Below, piece after piece: positions 1-8,300 of a stretch of DNA of 22,061 nucleotides. The stretch's first letter is position 1. Each line of letters starts with the position of its first letter. This DNA comes from Gnetum montanum (taxonomy: Eukaryota > Streptophyta > Gnetopsida > Gnetales > Gnetaceae). The stretch is taken from the NCBI GenBank assembly GCA_015680685.1, contig MNCI01011487.1:649318-671378 (forward strand), given 5' to 3'. Made by a program: the position numbers and the translations under genes. Below the pieces are notes generated by a model, which made no database searches, had not been told where the DNA came from, and saw nothing but the letters and a program-made list of their open reading frames with translations.

Positions 1-350
1 CCGTACACAACTTGGGTTCAGGTTACAAGCTGCTCGAATAAAGAGCCGTTCACTCTAGGACTCCTACTGCGGGCACATGGGAAAAATTCTAACTCTGGAG
101 TGATCAATCTGCCAGAGCTTCGCTACTTCTAGCCAGGATTGGAAAATGAAGGGAGTGCCGCCTCTTATTTATAGATATGGCGGTGGACCGCGATATCGCG
201 TACGCGATATCGTAGGGGAAGACGTGATATCGCGGCACATGCAGGTCGTGTCTCATCAGTAATGCTTCAATGTTGTAGCATGTCTTAGATATAGGGTCAT
301 TTATACATAAGCATGTAGTGTTGATCATTAGTAAGTGGGCTCCAAATTTT
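1..350 (-). promoter_or_regulatory. Promoter or LTR fragment reading leftward
   Basis: This stretch is richer in GC and CpG than the following 2 kb. On the minus strand it has a near-canonical plant TATA box, TATAAATAA, at 173-165. Downstream of it (toward position 1) is a complex leader-like sequence, and upstream are the GATATCGCG repeats listed separately. The arrangement fits the U3-R part of a retrotransposon LTR, or the core promoter of a gene lying left of the window. I see no coding sequence: the open frames here match no family I recognise. Assignment to LTR rather than host promoter is inference, because neither an LTR end nor a second LTR copy is visible. Confidence 0.35.
191..212. 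repeat. 22-bp perfect palindrome of GATATCGCG units
   Basis: Positions 191-212 equal their own reverse complement over 22 bases, centred on the CGCG-TACGCG core. Each half contains GATATCGCG, which is itself built on the palindrome GATATC. A further unit occurs at 226-234. A second, 12-bp perfect palindrome (CGCGATATCGCG) overlaps the left half at 189-200. The cluster ends about 18 bp upstream of the minus-strand TATA box at 173-165. Dense CpG in an AT-rich setting makes chance unlikely. Possible roles are a dimeric transcription-factor site or part of an LTR enhancer; no function is demonstrated. Confidence 0.8.
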
Positions 351-539
351 GATGTTCAATATTAAGAATATGCTAAAGTTTCATGTTTTTTCAAGTTATA
401 TAATCTTCTATTGATTTTTCAAATAGTTGAGTAGGAAATTGTTAGTATTCTTGGTCCCATTAAGCATATGGAGTCTCTTTCCATAACCTCTAGTTTTTGT
501 ATTTTTTTATTGAAATCAATCATCTTAATCATAAAAAGA

Positions 540-1183
540 AATTGGTATTATAAGTAGAGGAAAAGACATGTATTCAGATAATTACGTATTATAATCTTTC
601 TAATTCTTAGTAAAGGACACTTTTTTAAAGCTTATTTTTTTTGTTCAAGAGAAAAGATTTTGAAGAAAAGAAAAAATGTGTTTCATTTGAAGATAATAAA
701 AAATAATATAAAGTTGAGGATATAAAAAATCAAGTTAATGTTAACGATAAGAATGATCAAATGACTATAAAGAATCTAGAAAAAATAGAAGTTCCTATGT
801 ATATTTTTTCCAGTACTAGAAAAAGTATTGAGTAGCCTTAATTCAAATATTTAAACTAGTATCAACAAGAAGGTTATAGCTGATGGTAAAGATTCTCAAT
901 GTAAGATCAATAGCAAGAAATGAGGTGAATATCTTCTACCAGTGGTACCACTTTCTTACTTTAAAACAAATATTGGTATTAAGCCACAACTCTCTATCTC
1001 AAATCATTTTGCTATTTTAAGTTCAAGCACAGATATTGAAAAGTGATAAAATTATAAAGTAGATAGTCTTAAAATTATAAAGTTTTTTCTTTCCATATTT
1101 TTTTTATGATGCTTACTTGGTATCAAGCTAGTGAACTCTAAAGTTTTCTTGCTTATGATTAATATTTTTTGGGATTTGACACC
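540..1183 (+). repeat. Direct duplication, copy A (broken reading frame)
   Basis: This segment is clearly homologous to about 1720-2490 on the same strand: shared blocks run from the AGACATGTATTCAG-like start, through a coding-like centre, to the TTTGACAC-like end. In the centre (about 640-965) the translation is lysine- and asparagine-rich and includes MTIKNLEK (start at 761) and a later N-E-V-N-I-F-Y block. It carries stops, and the frame is lost between the two blocks. The similarity may extend left to about 350, but it becomes too weak to align by eye. I do not recognise the family. Confidence 0.7.
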
Positions 1184-1222
1184 TCTCTCTCTCTCTTTCC
1201 CCCCTCCCCTCCCCTCCCATCC
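1182..1222 (+). repeat. Polypyrimidine tract, (CT)n then C4T repeats
   Basis: A CT dinucleotide run (about seven units) is followed by CCCCTCCCCT-type repeats, giving an almost pure pyrimidine strand of about 40 bases. It lies exactly at the right edge of duplication copy A. It is a low-complexity tract that could adopt triplex structure. Confidence 0.85.
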
Positions 1223-1719
1223 TTGCAATTTCTACTTAAATAATATTATAAGAAGCCTTAATTCAATAACAAATAATTTAACAACTACTATTCCTTAGTA
1301 TTTTTCATGCATAATTAGCAAAGTATGAATAGGATCTCATCATTTGAGAGTTGAAATAAGTAGATAAGTAGATAACTAAATTTTTTTTTTGTAAAGAATG
1401 AATATGTGGACCATCATATTTTCCTATACAACCTTGGATTTAAGTACATTACACATAAGTGGGATATTATAATTACCAATCTGGTTGCTTTTTTCCAAAT
1501 ATTATAGTAACACTATGTAATTTTCTTAATGATGTTTTTAGGATTACATTAACATCTAATAAATCTTTACAATTTATGAAAGTTATAAAATTTTAATATC
1601 AATATTGGTTAGCCAACTATAAAAGCTTTTACTTGGTGAGGTGTTCCAAGTATGTAAATATTGCTTATTCTAATGTTTATCAATGGTTTTATTTCCTTAA
1701 TTGAATCAATGGTTTTATT
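1223..1719. other. AT-rich spacer between duplicated copies
   Basis: The stretch between copies A and B is AT-rich with no open frame of note, no recognisable repeat family and no primer-binding site immediately after copy A. That argues against the pair being LTRs of one compact element. I see nothing else in it. Confidence 0.5.
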
Positions 1720-2490
1720 TTTCTTGTATTACAAGTAGGAAGAAAGACTTATATTCAGCCAATTACATTTTATAATTTTCCTAATTTTTACAACTTTTGC
1801 CATCATGAAGGACATTTGTTTATTGCTGGTTCTTTTTTGATCAAGAAACAAGATTTTGAAGAAAAGAAAAACTATGTTGAAATTCAAAATAGGAAAAATT
1901 AATATAAAATTGAAGATACAAAAAATAAAGTTAATGTAAACAATAAGAATGATGAAATGACAATAAAGAATTTAGAGAAGACAACATCTCATGTGTATAA
2001 TTTTACTAGTATTAGACAAAGTATTAAGCAACCTAGACATATAGCTCATAAGGCAAATTTTTCCTTGTTTGATAAGAATTCTATTAACTCAAAAATTAAA
2101 ACTATTATCAACATAAGATCAATAACAAGCAATGAGGTGAAGATCTTCCACAAGTGCTACAACTTTCTTACTTTGATATGAATATTGGTATTAAGCCACC
2201 CCTCTTTATTTCAAATTCTTTTTTTATTTTATGTTCAAACATGGATGTTGAAAAGTGATGTAAATTTTGTTAAGAGTGGGCTCTTCCTCCCTACTAATAA
2301 TTAATTTTCTTCACTTATTTTTTCCAAAGTATTAATTGTAAGAGTGTATATGTGAGTAGATAGTTCTATAATCCGAAAGGTTTTTTTTCCATATATTTTT
2401 TTTCAATGATATTTACTCAATGTCAAGCTTGTGATGTACTCTGAATTTTCTTTGTTCATTATCAATATGTTTTTTGAGTCTGACACTTAT
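1720..2490 (+). repeat. Direct duplication, copy B
   Basis: This is the second copy of the segment at 540-1183. It keeps the same order of blocks plus an extra stretch of about 65 bp near 2270-2340 that is absent from copy A. Its coding-like centre is better preserved: one frame is open for 74 codons at 1957-2181, and the same frame continues upstream past a single TAA that copy A also has. A stop shared by both copies implies the segment was already non-coding, or began after that stop, before it duplicated. Confidence 0.7.
1957..2181 (+). pseudogene. Open remnant in copy B, unknown family
   Basis: The frame starts MTIKNLEK and ends about 75 codons later at TGA. It is rich in Ile, Lys, Asn and Ser, with no signal peptide, membrane span or recognisable catalytic motif. 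Its main support is that copy A (start 761) matches it at the protein level in two blocks: MTIKNLEK near the start and a block around N-E-V-(K/N)-I-F near the end. Copy A is interrupted between them, so at most copy B could be expressed. With this composition the open length could be chance. I consider it a gene or transposon-gene fragment, not a demonstrated gene. Confidence 0.3.
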
Positions 2491-2533
2491 GAATCATGGA
2501 CTATCAAACCCTGTATGTTTAGTTGTGTGGAGC

Positions 2534-2713
2534 TTAGATCTACAAAGTACAATGAGGTGGTAAGACTCTTGATTTAGAAACTCTAAGTCAAGGGTTTGAT
2601 TTTGAGGAGCAATGCTGAGTTATAAAGTTTACATGGACTATATATATCTTGGGGTATACTTACGTTTCAATTATTTCAGGTTCCAACATCCCTTTAGATC
2701 CCCAAAGTACAAT
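2534..2713 (+). mobile_element. Probable tRNA-derived SINE with flanking repeats
   Basis: About 140 bp (2554-2693) lies between two 20-base direct repeats, 2534-2553 and 2694-2713, both of the form TTAGATC..CAAAGTACAAT and differing at two adjacent bases. Such flanks look like an old target-site duplication. Inside, GAGGTGGTAAGACTC resembles a Pol III A box and, about 33 bp on, GGGTTTGATTTT resembles a decayed B box (consensus GGTTCGANNCC). This spacing is typical of tRNA-related SINEs. The left repeat abuts the A-box region closely, so the exact 5' end is uncertain. Confidence 0.5.
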
Positions 2714-2876
2714 AAATTGCTCTTAAAAATGATTTAATTTTGAAAAAGAACATCTATATTGGTTAATATTATAGTATGTTAGCGTCTTTTGTAATCTCAT
2801 TGTTAACTACTTGTATTGCTAGTCAAGAGGGAGCTAGCAGTAATAATGTAAGCGGTACTCAACAAATAACAGTGCG

Positions 2877-2954
2877 ATGGTGGGTAGCACAAAAAGGTCC
2901 GTTGCTTGCAGCGGTGGTTATAAGATTTAACAGCGGTCCATTCCTACTCACCAT
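2877..2954. repeat. Imperfect foldback (inverted repeat)
   Basis: The left arm 2877-2904 and right arm 2931-2954 are imperfect reverse complements: ATGGTGGGTAG pairs with CTACTCACCAT, and GGTCCGTTG pairs with CAGCGGTCC. They are separated by a loop of about 26 bases. This could be a degraded MITE-like element or a structured RNA. Short frames open through it on both strands are probably by-products of the inverted symmetry. Confidence 0.55.
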
Positions 2955-3187
2955 TATAATATGTTTTTGCTGGTGCCTTGTCTTTTTTAACATCTTCTGG
3001 GCTTTACAAAACTGCAGGGAGATTCCAAACCGAAGGAATCTTACTATTCTCAAATGGGATGGCGTTAAAAAAGGATGAATTCAGACAAATAAAAGGAAAA
3101 AACATAAAAATTAAAAACAAAAACTTTGAAGAAGGTGAGCCACAAACGGTTTCGGGGCTAGTTGGCTTTATACATCCTTGGTGGGAT

Positions 3188-3427
3188 TCATTTAAGGTGG
3201 ATACTGCGTTTCAGCATGGAGCTTCCGTGGATGAATTGTTTCTTTGTTGATTCTTGAGTCTCTTTGAACCAACCATCATCTGATGGTTCTGCGGGAATAT
3301 ACCGTATTCCTTTAATGCAAGCTGCCACGAAGGTTTCCCATTCTATTTGCATTCTCTCAGGGCTTTGATCAATTCCTTTCGCCGTCACATTTTTTTGGAT
3401 ACTCAATTTTCGCTGGTATTGATTCAT
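3188..3427 (-). CDS. Small uncharacterised protein, 79 residues (candidate)
   Basis: An ATG at 3427 opens a 79-codon frame ending at TGA 3190-3188. The product is hydrophilic and protein-like, with motifs such as EWETFVAACIKGIRYIP and DDGWFKE followed by a basic tail. It has no signal peptide or membrane segment. Composition is more balanced than in the surrounding AT-rich DNA, and two Trp plus spaced acidic and basic residues look like constrained coding sequence. Upstream on the minus strand is an A-rich purine leader without a convincing splice acceptor, so the ATG would lie in the first exon. It could be a small intact gene, the exon of a longer leftward gene, or a captured gene fragment. 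I cannot name a family. Confidence 0.4.
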   Translation of the reverse strand: MNQYQRKLSIQKNVTAKGIDQSPERMQIEWETFVAACIKGIRYIPAEPSDDGWFKETQESTKKQFIHGSSMLKRSIHLK

Positions 3428-3775
3428 TTTCTTCTGCAATTCTGTTTTTTTTTTCTTTCTTTTGCAAATCCTCTTGTTTTGAGGTGTAGAAATGAATTTA
3501 ATGGTATTTCGATATTCCTTGGCAGCGAGAACTCGAAAATAACATTAAGATTGCACAAATCCATTTTGAAACGATAATTTTAATCGTAAATTTGCTAGCA
3601 GATGCCCTCTTGGATGTTTCGGTGTTTAAACATAGCTGTAATGCACTGTAATAGGCTTCTGTTGTGTTTCTTAGCTTTGCAAAACAAGTATACACCATAG
3701 TTTTCTGACGTATATTTCAATTTTGATGCTTTGTTACTGGGTGTCACCGTTTTAAAAATTGTTTTGTGGGATTAG

Positions 3776-4036
3776 GTGGATTTCTTAGAGATGAAAGAAT
3801 CTTTGTGTAGGGGCGCACTCCGTTTAGATTACGTTAACGTTTATTTTGATCATGTCTTTGCTGAACTTATATTACCTAGATTATGGATGGATGGAATCTG
3901 TAACGGGAAAAATCCTAAAACCCGCATATACCAACAAAGTTCAGAAAACATATTTTACAATCAATTGTTCTTAAGAGATAAGGATTTGGTCAAATCGCGC
4001 CACTTACGTAGACAAGTTCTTAACGCCATAGTGTAA
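3776..4036 (+). CDS. Unassigned open frame or terminal exon
   Basis: An 87-codon frame opens right after TTGTTTTGTGGGATTAG (3759-3775), which is a plausible U-rich plant splice acceptor, and ends at TAA 4034-4036. The first ATG inside is at 3791, giving 81 residues. The translation is mixed, with hydrophobic segments such as FDHVFAELILPRLW followed by a basic C-terminal half. No domain is recognised. It may be a last coding exon of an unseen gene, a gene fragment, or chance. The only support beyond length is the acceptor-like boundary. Confidence 0.22.
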   Translation: MDFLEMKESLCRGALRLDYVNVYFDHVFAELILPRLWMDGICNGKNPKTRIYQQSSENIFYNQLFLRDKDLVKSRHLRRQVLNAIV

Positions 4037-4494
4037 CTGTGCTTATGTAGAGCATATGTGTTTATGCTTTAAGACTGTAGATATCTTTTGTATATGATAA
4101 TTTCTTTTACCAGTGAAGTATAGACATTGTTCCCTGATGTTTGCAGCATTTTAAATTGTGTTATTTTCTTTTCCATTTAGAGGTTTTTTATTCTACCAGT
4201 GCAAGTTCTGGAAGTTGCCTTAGACACAGTCTTCACTTACGTGGGTTTCAATCTTGGCAGTTATAAAAGTTGAAGTACATTTGTACAATATTCTTTCGTG
4301 TCCAGCATCTGAGGATTGGAATGGGATAGCGTTATTGTTGCTTTGATGTACATATCTATTTTGTTCTTATTATATACTAATAAATGCATCAAATTTCTCC
4401 AGACATTAAGAATTCCACTGTTGCTCAAATGAGCTTCCATTGAATTTTTTCAATTTGTTTTCTTGTGTTGTTTACTTGTTTTCACTTTGTTTAG
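4037..4494. other. AT-rich non-coding stretch
   Basis: Short T-rich runs and no open frame of note. Nothing here is recognisable as a gene, RNA or repeat. It may be promoter or 5' non-coding sequence of the F-box gene. Confidence 0.4.
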
Positions 4495-4537
4495 GAAGTT
4501 TTTCAGGATCTGCTGCAAGACTACCATTGTTACTTCT
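4495..4537 (+). other. Candidate 43-nt 5' non-coding exon
   Basis: A TTTGTTTAG acceptor (ending 4494) is followed 43 nt later by GTAAGTGC (from 4538), a near-perfect plant donor. An alternative acceptor TTTTTCAG would shorten the exon to 4507-4537. It lies about 550 bp upstream of the F-box start codon, so it could be a 5'-UTR exon. Splice-site quality is the only evidence. Confidence 0.25.
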
Positions 4538-4918
4538 GTAAGTGCTTAGAATTTATATACAGAAACATAAACAAGTAGCTTTATGCTAGCACACATCTAT
4601 ATATATTATAGGCCGTTGCACAAGAATAGAAAATAACATATAGTTTCTTGTTATAGCTGCAACATTTCACATGTGGTAATTTTCTTGGTCTAATTTCATT
4701 TTTTCAATTGCCTAAGCCTTTTGATAGAGAATTTGTTGATTGTTAATATTGTTCTTACAGCGACTCCAACACCCTTGCACAACATGATTAGTTCAAATGG
4801 TCTAGAATGTAGTTTATCTTCTAAGCTGATTTGGGGGAAAATATGTTATAATTTCATTTTTCTGATATTTGACTAGTTGAATGAAACTGCTCTGAAGATT
4901 AAATTTTGTGAATCAATC

Positions 4919-4987
4919 ATGAAAGGTGGAGAAAGGTGGAGAAGCCAGAAGATCTGCTTACAACATCCAGGCCAATTTCATAGTTAG
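4919..4987 (+). promoter_or_regulatory. Possible upstream ORF of F-box gene (22 codons)
   Basis: An ATG at 4919 opens a 22-codon frame ending at TAG 4985-4987, in a different frame from the F-box start and about 100 nt before it. It overlaps a perfect 10-bp tandem repeat, GAAAGGTGGA twice, at 4921-4940. It matters only if the transcript includes this position, and the transcription start is unknown. In the main frame a TGA at 4920-4922 precedes an open run into the F-box ATG. Confidence 0.25.
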
Positions 4988-5087
4988 AAGCTTTGACTTG
5001 AAGCATTGTTTATCACCAGTGTTACAAAGTACAAAAATCCTCTCATTGAGAAATTTGATATCTGGCAGCAGGAATTCAGGAATAGAC

Positions 5088-5311
5088 ATGGCCAATGCTT
5101 TTGATAAGTTACCTGATCATCTTCTCATTGAGGTTTTTGTGAGATTGCCTATCTCAGACTGGGCTTCCACAGCATGTGTAGAAAATCGATGTGCTAATTT
5201 ATTTAGGAGTGACTGCCTCTGGAAAGCTGCTTTGAGTAAAAGATGGCCCACAGTGGACAGGGATAAGAGATGGCCAGGACCAATGGCAATCAGAAGAGTT
5301 TCAATGAAAAG
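5088..5311 (+). CDS. F-box gene coding exon 1 (F-box)
   Basis: This exon encodes residues 1-74 and two bases of codon 75, including the whole F-box. The donor is AAAAG|GTGTGT. Reading through it adds only six codons before a TAA at 5330, so retention of intron 1 would yield an F-box-only protein of about 80 residues. Confidence 0.88.
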
Positions 5312-8300
5312 GTGTGTTGCTTTGGAACTGTAAACAGAGGAAAATTAATCAGCTGTTTTGATTTTTGATTGTGGTAACAACTTTTGCTTGAAAGTTTATA
5401 AATTTCTTATATAAACACTTTTGTGTTTTGCAACTATTTGTGCATTTGCTTTCTCACTGTGATTAGCTTGATGTATGTGACTGTGGTTTCTTTTCAAAGA
5501 CAACTTTTTAAAAACTTTTTATCCTTTTATTTGACAAAATACATAATGACAAAATTATAAAATATTTATTACTAGCTTGCAAGTGAATGAACATTGTATA
5601 ATGCGAGTTAGTAAGGGAAATAAATTGCTTTGATTGAAACATTTTGGTGCAAGACATTTGACATAAATGCTTTCAAGAAAAAGCCAAGAAAATACATGTT
5701 GGTTATTGTGATATGCAAGGTAAGCTAGTGTACAATTCTTTGATCCTTTGCTTCAGAATTCAGTTATTTGAGCTTACTTTGAAGGAAACTAAGTCTAACC
5801 GAACCATATGATTTTGGTTGCAACATTATAGGTTTTCTTGAATGTTAAACTAATAGAGGACATTTTCCTCATGATAAGTCCACCTGGATGAACAGGGCAT
5901 TTTCAATTAGATGTTTGTCGTAAGTTTGTTATTAGTTATTACCTATGAACCTGTATGGTTGCAATGGTTGCAATTTAGGATCAGACAGCATAATTATATT
6001 AACCATATTTAACAAAACTAGACACAGTAGAACTTTGAATTTTCTATTAGACTCTCATTTACTAGCATGTAGAAATTCCTCTACATAATAAGTTTTATTC
6101 TGTCTTAAGTAAGCCGTGCATAAACCATGTTTAAGATTTTGGTTTTGTTCCTAACTTATCAACCACGACATGGTTGCTAATAGGTGTGATAAGCAGAGGC
6201 TAAATCTAAAATTTTGGATGATGACCTTTCTAACACATTAGTAAATAATAAATTATGGTAAACAGGTTATACAGATATTGAAAATGGCAAATTAAGTATT
6301 AACATAGCTAGTTACAAAGTTTGCGTTAATACACAAGTATAAATGAGGAACACTTATCACTGAAAATCAGATGTGGGCCTTTTTTGAATGAGGATGAGGA
6401 GCTCTGAAGACTTAACATGCAGTACATTACTATGAGGATTAGGCATTTACACACATTGAACCTGGAAAAATAGGATGTAATGGATTATATTAAAGGGTAC
6501 TGAGATAAATATGGAATGAAAATATGGTTATTTGAGAATTATTTGTAGCTTACTAGCTAATATAGCTAGAGAACACTACTAGGAAGTGGAAGAATGTTTG
6601 CCAACTTAGTACTGTGGTATACAAATCATGATATTTGCTACATAGGTGGTATTGTTGTAACCTATCATGCATGACATAGGGTTATTGGCCTTGCAAGAGC
6701 AACTCTTTTCAACACATGATGGATGAAGCTTGGGCATCATCATCATCCTACCCTGGTCCCAACACAATGGGGTCAGCTGTGTAAGTTCTTTTTTGCCTCT
6801 ATGAAGAGCTAGATCTTTGTTTATTTGCAGTTTCTTCCAATCATTTACAATTGTTTTTTTCCATTTCTTTTTTGGTCTTCCTTTTTGTGGTTGTTCTAGA
6901 ACAATGATATAGCAACTTTTTTTATAGGCCCATTATCTAATCTTCTTTGCACATGTCCAANATAAAATTTTTCCTTTAGTTCTATTGGTATTTTTTTCAT
7001 CACATAGAACATCACTAGCCTGTTTCCATTTTTGACCATCTTGCCTCAATTCTATTTCTTATATCTTTATCAATTTCACTATCTAATTGGATGATTGCTC
7101 CTAGGTAGTAGAACTATTTGCCATCAATTTTAGAAAACATAGCTTTTAATCAATCAAGCATGAAGCCATGATGTTGGGGAAGCAATGGGTTTTATAGTAG
7201 CAAGTGAAGTACATAAAGCTTGAGAAGGCTATTCTAGGGTTGACAGTAGTAGGTAAAAGTTTGGAAGGTGTTATTTCATGACTTTTGGTAAGCTGAAGAC
7301 ATTTTGTAGTGGGACTATCCTAATATTGACCATGGAGTTTATCTATTAGAAGAACTTTTTTATTTAGACAATTAGAATTCTACAACCTTTAAAATATTCA
7401 AATAAGATAAAAGTCATGGCATATTATATATAAGAAATAGTATCATTAGATAAAAGTATGTTGCAGGTATTTTTCTTATATTTTTGAATAAGGGCACACT
7501 ACGAAACTATGAGTCTTTTCAAGTGATGAGTTGTGTAGTGGAGGTCTTCCAGTGATAACAATTTGCTTTTAGGGTCGTCAACATTTTCAGTCACATCTTT
7601 TGTTAATAATAAAAATTTCTCATATATTTTCAATCATGTCATTTTCTCAAGTTGTAAAGAAAGAAATGCTTTCCAAGTATTTTCACATGTATTTTAGAGT
7701 AGAATATCTTTGTTTGGATGACTGCCCAAAATTTGGGATATTTTAGTGGATATGTTTTTCAACAGATTGGTTCAGCTTTTCATGTTTTAATTCCAATATC
7801 TAAGAGTGTTGTGTCAGACCCCAAAAAAATGAATAATAAGATTAAAAAAGTTTTAGTGTGCATTATATCATCGAAGAAAGTGTCCAAAGAAGTAGCCCAA
7901 CAGTTTTGGAGATGCCTTTTCTAGTTTTCATCCTTGCAACCTGTCCTAAAAAATCTCTCCTCTAGGTAGGTAAAGGATTAGGCCTTGTCCTTATTTAAAT
8001 GCGCCCTTATGGGTTTTCACTTCCTACTAAAGGGTTTCTTGTAAGGAGAAGAAAAAAACTTTCTTTAAAGATTAAAGAATACATCAATCAGAAATAAAAC
8101 ACAAATAGCATCAAAAGCTGAAAGCTTCCCATCCTCGAGTCTTTAAAATAAAAAGAAATCAATACTGCAGAAAACAAATTAATTGTTCAGCTTTCATTGG
8201 GAGCTTTTTTGCTTGAAGTTGTAGCTGAAAAACAATGTTTTTGAGAATCCAGTATTTGACTCCTGAAGAGAGGTCATAGTTATGCTCTTGCTGCTGAAAA

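Noticed and set aside
104-328. Minus-strand open frame of 74 codons
   Set aside because: It overlaps the palindrome and TATA box, has no domain-like motif, and its composition is explained by the GATATCGCG repeats.
540-2490. Reading the duplicated copies as the two LTRs of a compact element
   Set aside because: I see no primer-binding site after copy A, no TG...CA ends and no polypurine tract before copy B, and the copies show coding-like structure.
2776-3078. Plus-strand 100-codon frame with hydrophobic stretches
   Set aside because: It runs through the foldback and has no family motif. Open frames on the other strand arise from the same inverted symmetry.
4926-5087. F-box protein starting upstream at a GTG
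   Set aside because: An in-frame TGA precedes it and no ATG lies in between. The ATG at 5088 starts directly before the F-box.
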